Positions 17,130 through 25,502 of a DNA stretch of 64,000 nt are shown piece after piece. Location of the stretch: positions 1 through 64,000 of the forward strand of contig CAZVON010000003.1 of the NCBI GenBank assembly GCA_964628435.1. The letters are read 5' to 3'. The first letter of the stretch is position 1. Each line of letters opens with the position of its first letter. Source of the stretch: CAZVON01 sp964628435 (GTDB taxonomy: Bacteria; Patescibacteriota; Microgenomatia; Levybacterales; UBA12049). The notes below the pieces were generated by a model, which was given only the letters and a program-made list of their open reading frames with translations, made no database searches and was not told the origin of the DNA. The translations under genes and the position numbers were made by a program.

Positions 17130-18108
17130 CCGCTTTTTTATAAGAAAGGAAGGCTTTCTTCATCCAATACAATTCGAAATAAAGAAAAAAAATATTAAGA
17201 AATGGAATAAATATAATACGAGGATTTAATAGAGTTTCACGGGTAGTAAACATTTTTGGGGTATATAAAAAGGCGTAGGCAAACAGTAAGGGTAACCCTA
17301 CTATACTTAATCCAAGTATTGCCACTATTGGTCTTGGCAAAAAGGCAGACCATGCATCTTTTACGCTGAAACCATATTTTCGTAAAAATCTTCCCTGCGA
17401 TCGAGCATACATCTTCCTACTCTTCATCATATGAAACAAACTATAATCTGATCCTCTATAATGTAAGTGAAGCGAGCGAGCTTTACTTCGGATAATTTTT
17501 CCGATTTTTCGCAATCTAACGGTAAGATCTGCATCTTCCCCGCCTATAAAAGTGTCTCCACCAAAATTTACCTCATCAAATCCATCGATTGATAAAAAAG
17601 AAGATTTTCTTATGCAGTCAAACTTCAAAACCATGCCAGAAGAAGTATTATCAACCATCCTGGCAGAAAAAAATTTCTCCCAGAAATTATAAGTTTCCCA
17701 AATAAAACCAGGCAATACACATGTAGAGTATGAGGCAACAACAGAAGAATCTTGCAGAAGAGGCTGAACTAACTTTTTTACCTCAATATCCGAAGGTAAT
17801 GAACAATCCGAAGTTAAAAAAATGACAAAAGTGGTTTTTGCATCTTTTACTCCTCTATTATATGAAGCACTCACACCTTTGTCTTTATCTTGCACTAATA
17901 GGCGAATTTTGACCGGACTTTTTTTGGCAAAATCTCTAACAATATCTCTTGAATTATCTTTTGAAACATTATCAACAACAATAATTTCTAAAATTGGATA
18001 TTTCTGATTAATAACTGATTGAAGAGTGTCCCCTACGGTAGTTGCCGCATTCCTCATCGGAATGACGACAGTAACCGGAGTCCTAATATCTTTGCTGTTT
18101 TTCCTCAT
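17125..18108 (-). CDS. GT2 family glycosyltransferase with C-terminal membrane segments
   Basis: 327 residues. The GT-A fold is shown by TVVIPMRNAATTV near the N-terminus, EIIVVDNVSKDNS, KGVSASYNRGVKDAK, and FLTSDCSLPS, where the metal-binding DxD is replaced by TSD. GGEDADLTVRLRKIGK is the usual acidic catalytic segment, here with ED. The last ~80 residues carry two hydrophobic helices and the basic end SYKKAV, so the enzyme is held at the inner face of the membrane. It probably extends a lipid-linked saccharide; the sugar is unknown. Its ATG overlaps the stop of the upstream GT4 gene as ATGA, so the two are translated together. Confidence 0.82.
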   Translation of the reverse strand: MRKNSKDIRTPVTVVIPMRNAATTVGDTLQSVINQKYPILEIIVVDNVSKDNSRDIVRDFAKKSPVKIRLLVQDKDKGVSASYNRGVKDAKTTFVIFLTSDCSLPSDIEVKKLVQPLLQDSSVVASYSTCVLPGFIWETYNFWEKFFSARMVDNTSSGMVLKFDCIRKSSFLSIDGFDEVNFGGDTFIGGEDADLTVRLRKIGKIIRSKARSLHLHYRGSDYSLFHMMKSRKMYARSQGRFLRKYGFSVKDAWSAFLPRPIVAILGLSIVGLPLLFAYAFLYTPKMFTTRETLLNPRIIFIPFLNIFFLYFELYWMKKAFLSYKKAV

Positions 18109-19223
18109 TTATCTTCAAACGCTTTTTCTAAAAAGCTGAATTTATTTCCATAATATTTCTCATAATTAAATTCTTCATTTAGTCTTTCAACACCTTTAAC
18201 ATATGAATCATAATTTTTCTTTATTTTTTCAACTGCATGAGAAAAAGCAGTGAGATTCCTTTCAATTACCTCACCAGACTGAAATCTTTCGACGTATGGA
18301 GCGATGCTTGATGTATTTGACATTATAACTGGAAGATCCATCTCGGAATATGTCTTCACCTTTCCGGGATCGGCATAATAAATTGTACTTGAATTGTCTA
18401 TTGTATAAAGCGCTACTCCAACAAAACAATCTTTAGAAATCTCATTCATATGTTGATCAAAAAAAAAATTATTAGGAAAATAAACCCTTTGGAAGATATT
18501 GTAGTTTCTTATTATTTTTTGATGTTCACGATAAAGATCTTCATCGCAAATGCCGAGTATTTTGAAACTATACCGAGGATTCTTTCTTAAAAATTCATAC
18601 ACTATTTCCAGTCCTACGTTTGGCCTAATTACTCCTACAAATAGAATAGTATTTCCAGCCTTATCAATATCTCTTTTTATATGTTTTGATTTTACCCCAA
18701 GCATAATAGTCTTGCTGGTATTTGAGTCGACAATTTTTCCATTCATAATTTTATTTACACCATCTCCCAGATAAATTCTGTATTTTGCTCCTTTGTGATA
18801 AAATCTTTTGAGACGTTCATAAAGCTGCATGGTGAGGTTAATTGGAGGATAATAATCTGCAATATAATACACAAACTCTATCTTGCGGAATAATTTTTGA
18901 AAAGTTGTTGCAAACAATACATATGGATGTGCAGTAATTACAACAAGTAGCTCGTTTCTTGGAAAATATTTAAAAATAGCAATTATATAGTGGCAATACC
19001 ATAACAAATAGTATAGAAAAAAATTGGCCGTCAGGGGAGTTTGTATAGTTTTAACAAGTTTTCCCTTCTCGTAAATTCTTAGAATATTGTCTTTAGTTTG
19101 AATTCGAGGCATAAGAAGAAATACTCCCAATTTTTCGGTATGTTTTACAAAATATTCTTCTGTGTTTCCACACCATTGATGACTTGTATAAAGTAAAATA
19201 TTTTTATAACGAAAACGTTTCAT
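18105..19223 (-). CDS. GT4-like glycosyltransferase (GT-B fold)
   Basis: 372 residues. The first half is diverged (YTSHQWCGNTEEY, then VYYIADYYPPINLTMQLYERLKRFYHKGA). The second half is recognisable as a GT-B C-terminal domain: ILFVGVIRPNVGLEIVYEFL, FKILGICDEDLY, and DPGKVKTYSEMDLPVIMSNTSSIAPYVE in place of the common EGFGLP..E segment. The shape resembles GT4 enzymes of exopolysaccharide clusters, with a weak sequence match. No signal or transmembrane segment is certain; residues 65-95 are hydrophobic and may bind the membrane. It lies between a C-methyltransferase and a GT2 in one operon. On the minus strand a TATAAT lies 16 bases before the ATG and overlaps the upstream stop codon, a possible internal promoter. 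Confidence 0.68.
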   Translation of the reverse strand: MKRFRYKNILLYTSHQWCGNTEEYFVKHTEKLGVFLLMPRIQTKDNILRIYEKGKLVKTIQTPLTANFFLYYLLWYCHYIIAIFKYFPRNELLVVITAHPYVLFATTFQKLFRKIEFVYYIADYYPPINLTMQLYERLKRFYHKGAKYRIYLGDGVNKIMNGKIVDSNTSKTIMLGVKSKHIKRDIDKAGNTILFVGVIRPNVGLEIVYEFLRKNPRYSFKILGICDEDLYREHQKIIRNYNIFQRVYFPNNFFFDQHMNEISKDCFVGVALYTIDNSSTIYYADPGKVKTYSEMDLPVIMSNTSSIAPYVERFQSGEVIERNLTAFSHAVEKIKKNYDSYVKGVERLNEEFNYEKYYGNKFSFLEKAFEDK

Positions 19224-19240
19224 CTACGAGGGAATGATGA

Positions 19241-20482
19241 TTATAATTTATGCTCCCCATTTTTATCGACATAGTAAGGATAAGGCATTATAAAAAGCAT
19301 CTTGCCACCCTCTTGGATATATTCTTTTTCTCGATCCAGAATCTCCGTTTTGAAATTCCAAGGAATTACAAAAATACAATCCGGATTTTTTCTTCTCGCT
19401 TCTTCTTCAGGAATTAATTCAATGTCGGCACCTAAAGTCCTAAGACCATATTTGATTGGATTTCTTTCACTGATATAAGGAAGCATTTTTTTATCTATTC
19501 CACAAATTTGCAATAAAACATTTCCTTTTGTTGATGCTCCCAACCCTATTACCAGACCTTTTTGTTGCCTAATATAGTTCTTTACTTTCTGCGCGCTTAA
19601 CTCGATGAGTTTTGAGAATGTATCGTACGTGTCTGGATTTTCTAATTGCAATACTTTCTCTTTTAAAAGAAGATACTTTAGGTTATCAGATTTTGTTCTT
19701 TTTGCCTCTTTATGCGCAGCATATATCCGAAGACTTCCTCCATTAACTGCATTTGTTGATGCATCAAAAACGCTTAATCCATTTTTTCCCAGAAGATATG
19801 ACAATGTTTTTAATGAATAATATTCTAAATGCTCGTGACAAATATCATAAAAATTCATGTCGCGAATCGTATCGTAGAGATAACTTACCTGTATACAAAC
19901 TATGCCATCTCTCTCTAAAAGTCTTTTTAGTTGTTGGACAGACTCGTTGGGATTGTCAAGGTCATAAAACATTGCCGTAGAAGTAATTATTTTAAATTTC
20001 CTTCCTTCTAGTTTTGGGCTTGGGAAGTAGTCGTTCACTATTATGATCGATTCATCTAAATGACTCCAGTCAATATTTCCTGCTGGATCAATACCAAATC
20101 TTTTCACTGTATTGGGATAAAATGTCAGCATTAATCCATCGTTGCAACCTACATCTAGTACCGAATCGCCGTCATTAATATTTACTCTCTTCATTACTTC
20201 CTCCACAACATCTCTCAAATCTCTGTTCATAGTATTGGAGATATTTGATCGGTAGAAGTAATTATCATATAACAAATCTGGATTTACTGTTTCTAATAAC
20301 TGGGCTAACCCACATTTTCGACATAGGATGAGTGTCATTGGAATTTTTATTTTTGCTTTTGGATTGTTTTTGTTTGTCTCAACAAAAGTAGAAGCTATAA
20401 ACTGAGGTTTAATTTTTACTACTGGGGTCAACTTTCTTGATTTACATACACGACACTGAGTAATTTTCTTATAGTTATTCAT
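19241..20482 (-). CDS. Sugar C-methyltransferase family protein, variant YHEH motif
   Basis: 413 residues from the ATG at 20482, chosen because MNNYKKITQCRVC places the zinc module at the normal distance; ATG 20494 and TTG 20521 are possible. The Cys pairs CRVC and CRKC, the SAM site SVLDVGCNDG with RFGIDPAGNI, and the C-terminal domain with LVIGLGASTKGNVLL give the same three-part plan as the proteins at 12631 and 35076. The catalytic motif reads CHEH instead of YHEH, so the Tyr used by TcaB9-type C3 methyltransferases is a Cys. It may act on a different sugar position, use another base, or be impaired. It is followed by GT4 and GT2 genes of the same unit. Confidence 0.8.
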   Translation of the reverse strand: MNNYKKITQCRVCKSRKLTPVVKIKPQFIASTFVETNKNNPKAKIKIPMTLILCRKCGLAQLLETVNPDLLYDNYFYRSNISNTMNRDLRDVVEEVMKRVNINDGDSVLDVGCNDGLMLTFYPNTVKRFGIDPAGNIDWSHLDESIIIVNDYFPSPKLEGRKFKIITSTAMFYDLDNPNESVQQLKRLLERDGIVCIQVSYLYDTIRDMNFYDICHEHLEYYSLKTLSYLLGKNGLSVFDASTNAVNGGSLRIYAAHKEAKRTKSDNLKYLLLKEKVLQLENPDTYDTFSKLIELSAQKVKNYIRQQKGLVIGLGASTKGNVLLQICGIDKKMLPYISERNPIKYGLRTLGADIELIPEEEARRKNPDCIFVIPWNFKTEILDREKEYIQEGGKMLFIMPYPYYVDKNGEHKL

Positions 20483-20536
20483 ATATTTCCACATTTTATG
20501 AAAATTGCATAAAAAACACAAGAGGGGAATAAGTTA

Positions 20537-21505
20537 CTATTTGCTGGCTACAATATATGTCCATTCTGCGGTAAAAGTTTTTTTGTTTGAAAATGGATTT
20601 TTATTTTTCAGTTCTTCGAATAATTTTTTTGCCGAATCAGAAATAAGATTATCTCTGTCTTTTTCTTCTCTTGGAGTGGGCTCTTTTCCTCCAATTTCAG
20701 GCAATATGCCCGCTTGTAATCTTCTGACTTTTAAGAAGTTAAACCAATCATCGTATCGGACTTTTATTCGTTTAAATGATATCTTCGGATTTTTAAAACC
20801 CACAGCTTTTAATTCGTTAAGATAAAACTCAACTGGTCGTGGATTAGGAAAGACAATTTTTCTTTGAGGTGTGTTTATCTTAATCTTCTGATCTAATTTC
20901 TTTCTATAGTTTTCTAATTTAGCGTCTTTTCTTATCTTTTGGATTGCAATATCATGTACTCTTATTACACTATCATCGATCATCATAAGTCCTTTTTCTC
21001 TGCCTCCACGAATAATATTCCCGCTCTGAAAAGCAAAAACTCCTTCTGGTTTTAATGTAGAGTAAATCCCTTTAAATGCTCTTCTTACATCTGGAATTAA
21101 ATGAACTGTATTTGCGCAAATCACCATGTCCGCAACTTGATTACCTATTACCTCATGTAACATCTCATAATTATCTTTAACTTTTTTTAAAACAAAAAAT
21201 GCAACATTTTTCTTTTGGTGAAGGATTTCATACGATTTCCCAAGCCAGGATGGTGAGTTATCTGTTAACCATAAAGTAAAATCTTTTTTAATTTCTTTCA
21301 GAAAGTACAAAGCCGATGCCCCAGTTCCCGCTCCAAAATCAACAACAATACTTCCTTTTTTTATATTTTTTCGAGTAGTACTTATTAATACAGCTATGTT
21401 GTCAACATGCCAAGAGGCTTTCACTACTGCGTCGTGATATTGGGAAGCACCTTGCGAAGTAGGTCTATCTGGTATCCATGAAGAAATAATAGGTTTTTTA
21501 TCCAT
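20537..21505 (-). CDS. Class I SAM-dependent methyltransferase
   Basis: About 322 residues from ATG 21505 (MDKKPIISSW). An upstream ATG at 21550 is disfavoured because a TATAAT at 21519-21524 lies between the two. Motif I is IVVDFGAGTGASAL, with LWLTDNSPSW after beta-2 and DMVICANTVHLIPD and LKPEGVFAFQSG after it. The C-terminal 150 residues (FPNPRPVEFYLNELKAVGF, RYDDWFNFLKVRRLQAG) resemble small-molecule methyltransferases that bind an acyl or polyketide-like substrate. I do not recognise an exact family. It heads the long glycan unit, after coaBC, and ends in TAG 55 bases before the next chosen start. The substrate may be a sugar intermediate but this is not shown. Confidence 0.68.
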   Translation of the reverse strand: MDKKPIISSWIPDRPTSQGASQYHDAVVKASWHVDNIAVLISTTRKNIKKGSIVVDFGAGTGASALYFLKEIKKDFTLWLTDNSPSWLGKSYEILHQKKNVAFFVLKKVKDNYEMLHEVIGNQVADMVICANTVHLIPDVRRAFKGIYSTLKPEGVFAFQSGNIIRGGREKGLMMIDDSVIRVHDIAIQKIRKDAKLENYRKKLDQKIKINTPQRKIVFPNPRPVEFYLNELKAVGFKNPKISFKRIKVRYDDWFNFLKVRRLQAGILPEIGGKEPTPREEKDRDNLISDSAKKLFEELKNKNPFSNKKTFTAEWTYIVASK

Positions 21506-21518
21506 AGAATTAATAGCA

Positions 21519-21524
21519 ATTATA
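21519..21524 (-). promoter_or_regulatory. -10 element TATAAT before the methyltransferase at 20537-21505
   Basis: A perfect minus-strand TATAAT ends 13 bases before the ATG at 21505, giving an expected leader of about 6 bases. It lies downstream of the alternative start at 21550, which argues for the inner start. No clear -35. Confidence 0.4.
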
Positions 21525-21550
21525 TTACTACACAAAACAAATTCGTGCAA

Positions 21551-22779
21551 TTATAGATTTTTCGATACGAAATCAAGTAAGAGTCGAGCTACTTCTCGTT
21601 TTGGGCGAAGAGAAATTTTTTCTATCTTTTTGTTTTTAGACACCAAAATAACTTCATTAAAATCTGAACCAAAACCACTATCATTCCTACTCACGTCATT
21701 GGCAACAATAATATCAGATTGTGAGCTTATCAGTCTATTATATGATGTCTCTATGAGTTTTTTTTCGTTTAGTCCATACTCTGCCTTAAACCCAACAAGA
21801 AACGTCTTTGGATTTAAAAGTTTTATTTGATCAATTATTTTTTTTCTAGGTTTTAATGAAATTTTTCTTGTTTTCTCACTTGAAATTTTTCCGTTTGTTC
21901 TGTTGACTACATAAAAATCCGATACTGCCGCAACATGAAAAAAAATATCACAAGAAGAAATATTTTTTTTAATGAGCTCTAACAATTCATCCGCTGTTTC
22001 GTAAGTATATTCTTCTATTGCATAACGGGAGGAAACAGAATTTTTTGATCGCAATAATAAAACATCTGCTCCTTGCAAATAGCATTCCTCTGCTATCGCG
22101 ACTCCCATTTTTCCAGAACTTTTATTTGAGATATACCTAACCTCATCCAGTTTTTCTATTGTTCCTCTGGATGTAACGATAATTTTTTCCCCAGAAAATC
22201 TTATGGTTTTTTTTAAATTTTTTATGATTTCTTGTTTAATAATAGAAATGTTTTCAAGTCGTCCTTTTCCTTTATACCCGCACGCCAACATCCCTTCTAC
22301 CGGCTCGAGAATCTGATAACTCAAAGATTTCAGCTTTGCTATGTTGTTTTGAACAACAGTATTATTCCACATGTTTACGTTCATTGACGGACAAATGAGA
22401 ATTGGAGCAGTTGTAGCTAAAGCAGTTGTTGTTAAAAAATCNNNNNNNNNNAATCATCTGCAATTCCATTGGCAATTTTACCAATAACATTTGCAGTTGC
22501 AGGAACAATTACCATAAGATCTGCTGTGTCTGCAAGCTGTATATGGTCAACGCTGCGGTTTTTAAGAATATTTTTGTAATTAAAACCTTTTTCAAAGAGC
22601 TCGCTATATATTTTATTGCCGGACGCCTTTTCAAATTCTTTTGAAGAAACCATCTTACCAGCACTTTGTGTCATAACTACAAAAATCTTAATGTTTTCTT
22701 TTTTAAGCTCCCGTATAAGTTCAAGGGCTTTGTACGCAGCTATTCCACTACTTACTCCCACCAAAACCGTCTTTTTCAT
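21551..22779 (-). CDS. coaBC: Bifunctional phosphopantothenoylcysteine decarboxylase / phosphopantothenate-cysteine ligase
   Basis: Both halves are present. CoaC: VGVSSGIAAYKALELIREL, DHIQLADTADLMVIVPATANVIGKIANGIADD with the catalytic His, CPSMNVNMW, and GMLACGYKGKGR with the active-site Cys. CoaB: SNKSSGKMGVAIAEE, FHVAAVSDF and a Lys-rich continuation. The 10-N run at 22442-22451 breaks the literal frame; deleting the Ns together with a 4-base flank duplication gives GIADDFLTTTALATTAPILI, exactly the expected sequence, so the gene is intact at about 400 residues. It makes 4'-phosphopantetheine for CoA in the cytoplasm. The start is the ATG at 22779 (MKKTVLVG), not the one 24 bases earlier. 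Next to it, on the other strand, is a cassette that uses acetyl-CoA. Confidence 0.92.
22442..22451. other. Scaffold gap (10 N), probably spurious
   Basis: Ten N inside coaBC. The left flank ends in AATC and the right flank starts with AATC; merging this 4-base overlap gives one unbroken frame with the conserved ADDFLTTT sequence, so probably nothing is missing. Confidence 0.8.
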
Positions 22780-22786
22780 GATTTGT

Positions 22787-22792
22787 ATTATA
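22787..22792 (-). promoter_or_regulatory. -10 element TATAAT, near-leaderless coaBC start
   Basis: The minus strand reads TATAAT, seven bases, then the coaBC ATG. The expected transcription start coincides with the start codon. It lies in the 81-base divergent region shared with the plus-strand acyltransferase promoter. Confidence 0.5.
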
Positions 22793-22820
22793 TCATCATT
22801 CAAATTAGCCTCATTTTACT

Positions 22821-22849
22821 TTGACTTCGTAGCTAAAATTGTGTAAAAT
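22821..22849 (+). promoter_or_regulatory. Sigma-70-type promoter for the acyltransferase/thiolase unit
   Basis: TTGACT at 22821-22826, a 17-base spacer and TAAAAT at 22844-22849 form the best -35/-10 pair seen in the window. The -10 ends 11 bases before the ATG at 22861, so the leader would be very short. It drives the four-gene plus-strand block 22861-26637. Confidence 0.6.
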
Positions 22850-22860
22850 AAAGATTAATC

Positions 22861-23541
22861 ATGAATATACTTCTCTCCCTGCTGTACCACACCCACATGA
22901 CATTTCGTAAGATCAACTGGTTTTTATATAAAAACAAAGTAACCTTTAGGGGTTATGCCCATCTTAACTGGGGAACCCTTATTCTTGGAATGAGCAACAA
23001 AGATCAGGTTATCATTGGAAAAGGAGCAGATATTAACGGAAGACTCACCGTTGGTAAAAAAGGAAAAATTGTTTTGGGAGACTATGTTTTGACTGGTCCT
23101 CGTTCAATGATACAGTCATTGGACAACGTTGAAGTGGGCAGGTTTACCTATATAGGACCGGATGTACTCATTATGGATAGTAATCATCATTCAATCTATG
23201 CAAAATACCGCATGATAGATGTTTTAGGAGTCGAAAAAGGAATTAGCGGTACCCACGCGATAACACAACCTATTAAAATTGGTAATCATGTCTGGATAGG
23301 AAGAAATGCCATGATTTTCAAGGGGGTTACTGTGGGAGACCGGTCCATAATAGCAGCGGGCGCTATAGTTACTCATGATGTACCGGAAGATGTTATAGTC
23401 GCAGGTGCTCCTGCAAGAGTGGTTAAAAAAATTGATCAAGAAAAAATAAATCCCGATGAAGCATTAAATGTCGACGAACTGTTAAAGCTCAGTGGGAAAG
23501 AAATGCTAGAAAGAGTGGAAAAAAAGCTCGTTGCCAAATGA
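22861..23541 (+). CDS. Left-handed beta-helix acyltransferase (WbbJ/maltose acetyltransferase-like)
   Basis: 226 residues. Hexapeptide repeats run from about residue 45 to 185 (VIIGKGADINGRLTVG, VEVGRFTYIGPDVLIMD, IKIGNHVWIGRNAMIFKGVTVG, IIAAGAIVTHDVP), ending in VIVAGAPARVVKKI, the hallmark of the family. The catalytic His is probably in DSNHHSIYA. A C-terminal 35-residue acidic/basic tail is an addition. These enzymes move an acetyl or acyl group from acyl-CoA to a sugar hydroxyl or amine in the cytoplasm. The thiolase gene overlaps its end by 4 bases and an SDR reductase follows, so the donor could be acetyl-CoA or the 3-hydroxybutyryl-CoA those two enzymes could make (inference). Confidence 0.85.
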   Translation: MNILLSLLYHTHMTFRKINWFLYKNKVTFRGYAHLNWGTLILGMSNKDQVIIGKGADINGRLTVGKKGKIVLGDYVLTGPRSMIQSLDNVEVGRFTYIGPDVLIMDSNHHSIYAKYRMIDVLGVEKGISGTHAITQPIKIGNHVWIGRNAMIFKGVTVGDRSIIAAGAIVTHDVPEDVIVAGAPARVVKKIDQEKINPDEALNVDELLKLSGKEMLERVEKKLVAK

Positions 23542-24719
23542 AAAACGCCGTATATATCCTAGACGCGAAACGTACGCCGGTGGGAAAATACGGCGGGAGC
23601 TTACTCCATACTCCCGCAACCGACCTTGCTGCTATTGTTATTCAATCGCTCCTTAAGAGTAGTCCTGCTATCTCAAAAAATATTGACGAAATTATAATAG
23701 GCAACGTTCTTTCTGCGGGATTAGGACAAAACCCGGCCAGAATTGCTGCCATAAAAAGCGGTCTTAATAAAAAAATTCCTGCTTATATTGTAAATAAAGT
23801 ATGTGGATCCGGATTGCAAAGCATAATTATAGGCACATACCAAATCCAAAGCGGCAACGCACAATTGATTCTTGCGGGCGGAATGGAAAATATGAGCCGC
23901 GCTCCTTATCTTGTGGAAAATCACCGATTTGGCGCAAAGCTAGGTCATCATACTCTTAAAGATTCAATGATGTATGATGGACTTTTTTGTAGCTTAATTG
24001 GAGAATCTATGGGCGTAACTGCTGAAAATATTGCCAAAAAATATAAGATTTCCCGTAAAAACCAGGATGAATATGCTCTTAATAGTCACAAAAAGGCACT
24101 ATCGGCAAAAAAGAACGGCATATTTAAAGAAGAAATAGTTCCGGTAACAATAAAAAATGGAAAAGAGACTATTTCTTTCTTAAACGACGAGCAACCACGA
24201 GAAAATACCAGTATAGAAGCATTAGGGAAATTAGATCCTGTATTCAAACAAAATGGCACGGTAACTGCGGGCAATTCTTCTTCCCTCAATGACGCAGCAA
24301 GCGCAATACTTATTGCATCCGAACAATTCATAAAAAAACATACGCTTAAACCAATGGCTAAAATTATAAGCTTCTCATCCGTAGGACTTGATCCGGCGTA
24401 TATGGGCCTCGGTGCGTATTATGCTGCAAAAAAAGCATTATCAGATGCTCACCTTAATCCCCGCGATATTGATTTATGGGAAATAAATGAAGCATTTGCA
24501 AGCCAAACCCTTGCGGTATTACAATTACTACGGATAACAGAAGAAAAAGTTAACGTCCATGGGGGTGCTTTGGCATTAGGTCATCCAATTGGAGCAAGTG
24601 GCAGTAGAATTCTTACAACCTTGATCCATGAGCTTAAAAGAAGAAAAGGAAAATATGGAGTAGCAACGCTTTGCATAGGTGGAGGACAGGGTGTTGCAAT
24701 GGTTATTGAAAATATATGA
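23538..24719 (+). CDS. Acetyl-CoA C-acetyltransferase (thiolase)
   Basis: 393 residues, the normal length for biosynthetic thiolases. All three catalytic residues stand where expected: Cys89 in NKVCGSGLQS, His349 in GGALALGHPIGASGSR, and Cys379 in LCIGGGQG. GGMENMSRAPYL and EINEAFASQ are also intact. It condenses two acetyl-CoA to acetoacetyl-CoA, or the reverse. The ATGA overlap with the acyltransferase and the FabG-like gene 42 bases downstream resemble the PhaA/PhaB pair that makes 3-hydroxybutyryl-CoA, but no PHA synthase is nearby. Thiolase is unusual in the reduced metabolism expected here, and its position inside a glycan locus suggests a dedicated role rather than beta-oxidation (inference). 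Confidence 0.9.
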   Translation: MKNAVYILDAKRTPVGKYGGSLLHTPATDLAAIVIQSLLKSSPAISKNIDEIIIGNVLSAGLGQNPARIAAIKSGLNKKIPAYIVNKVCGSGLQSIIIGTYQIQSGNAQLILAGGMENMSRAPYLVENHRFGAKLGHHTLKDSMMYDGLFCSLIGESMGVTAENIAKKYKISRKNQDEYALNSHKKALSAKKNGIFKEEIVPVTIKNGKETISFLNDEQPRENTSIEALGKLDPVFKQNGTVTAGNSSSLNDAASAILIASEQFIKKHTLKPMAKIISFSSVGLDPAYMGLGAYYAAKKALSDAHLNPRDIDLWEINEAFASQTLAVLQLLRITEEKVNVHGGALALGHPIGASGSRILTTLIHELKRRKGKYGVATLCIGGGQGVAMVIENI

Positions 24720-24742
24720 CCCGTTCGACAAGCTCAGGGTCA
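24717..24742. repeat. REP-like imperfect inverted repeat after the thiolase gene
   Basis: TGACCC at 24717-24722 pairs with GGGTCA at 24737-24742 around a 14-base centre GTTCGACAAGCTCA. The first arm includes the thiolase TGA stop. The core, on the other strand TGAGCTTGTCGAAC, is like dispersed repeats I recall from many environmental bacterial genomes. Only one copy was seen here. It may attenuate or stabilise the transcript between thiolase and reductase; there is no U-tract. Confidence 0.45.
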
Positions 24743-24749
24743 TAGTGAG

Positions 24750-24755
24750 TATAAT
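24750..24755 (+). promoter_or_regulatory. -10 element TATAAT, near-leaderless start of the SDR gene
   Basis: TATAAT is followed by six bases and the ATG at 24762. The nearest -35-like sequence, TCGACA at 24725-24730, is 19 bases away, which is long. It could give separate expression of the reductase and GT4 below the repeat. Confidence 0.45.
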
Positions 24756-24761
24756 CGAACT

Positions 24762-25502
24762 ATGAAATTAAAAGGAAAAATAGCATTTATTACCGGTTCA
24801 ACAAGGGGAATTGGAAAGACAATAGCAAAAGAGTTAGCTCTTTGTGGCGCAACCGTACTACTGCATGGAACCACTAAAACCCATGAATCGGAGAAAACAT
24901 ACAATGAAATAATTGAAATATCTCCAAATACCCGCATTTATTTTGGCCATATAGAAAATCCTCACGAAGTTAATGATATGGTCAGTGATATTCAAAAAAA
25001 GCATAAACATCTTGATATTTTGGTAAATAATGCCGGTATCGCCAAGAGCAGCACGATTACCAATATGACGAATGACGATTGGGAAAAAGTACTTGCAGTA
25101 AATGTTTCCGGGACATTTTTTGTAACAAAAGCCTTTCTTCCGCTTCTTCTTAAGTCCCAAGAAGGGAGAATAATCAACATGTCTTCCGTATATGGGCAAA
25201 CCGGTGAGTTTGGCCAAATTAATTACTCTACATCAAAAGCAGCTGTTATTGGATTTACCAAAGCCCTCTCCAAAGAACTCGCAAAAGACAAAATAACCGT
25301 AAACGCTGTTTGTCCCGGACTTATTGATACTGGTCTTATCAATGATATTCCAGAAAAGTATTTATCAAAACGCATAGAGATAATACCTCTTCGAAGAGTT
25401 GGCAAAAAAGAAGAAGTCGCAAAACTCGTTGCGTTTTTATCCTCGGAAGACGCTGCCTATATTACCGGTCAGGCCATAGGAATTAATGGAGGAATGTATT
25501 AA
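24762..25502 (+). CDS. FabG/PhaB-like 3-oxoacyl reductase (SDR)
   Basis: 246 residues, a classical SDR. The NADP site TGSTRGIG is at 11-18, NNAG at 89-92, and the catalytic set is complete: Asn114, Ser142, Tyr155 and Lys159 (YSTSK). GINGGMY at the end is the standard FabG C-terminus. It reduces 3-oxoacyl thioesters to 3-hydroxyacyl ones; whether it prefers ACP or CoA cannot be told. In this operon, directly after the thiolase, acetoacetyl-CoA is the obvious substrate. Other fatty-acid synthesis genes are absent from the window. The next gene begins 17 bases before its stop. A sugar-reducing SDR is the main alternative. Confidence 0.85.
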   Translation: MKLKGKIAFITGSTRGIGKTIAKELALCGATVLLHGTTKTHESEKTYNEIIEISPNTRIYFGHIENPHEVNDMVSDIQKKHKHLDILVNNAGIAKSSTITNMTNDDWEKVLAVNVSGTFFVTKAFLPLLLKSQEGRIINMSSVYGQTGEFGQINYSTSKAAVIGFTKALSKELAKDKITVNAVCPGLIDTGLINDIPEKYLSKRIEIIPLRRVGKKEEVAKLVAFLSSEDAAYITGQAIGINGGMY

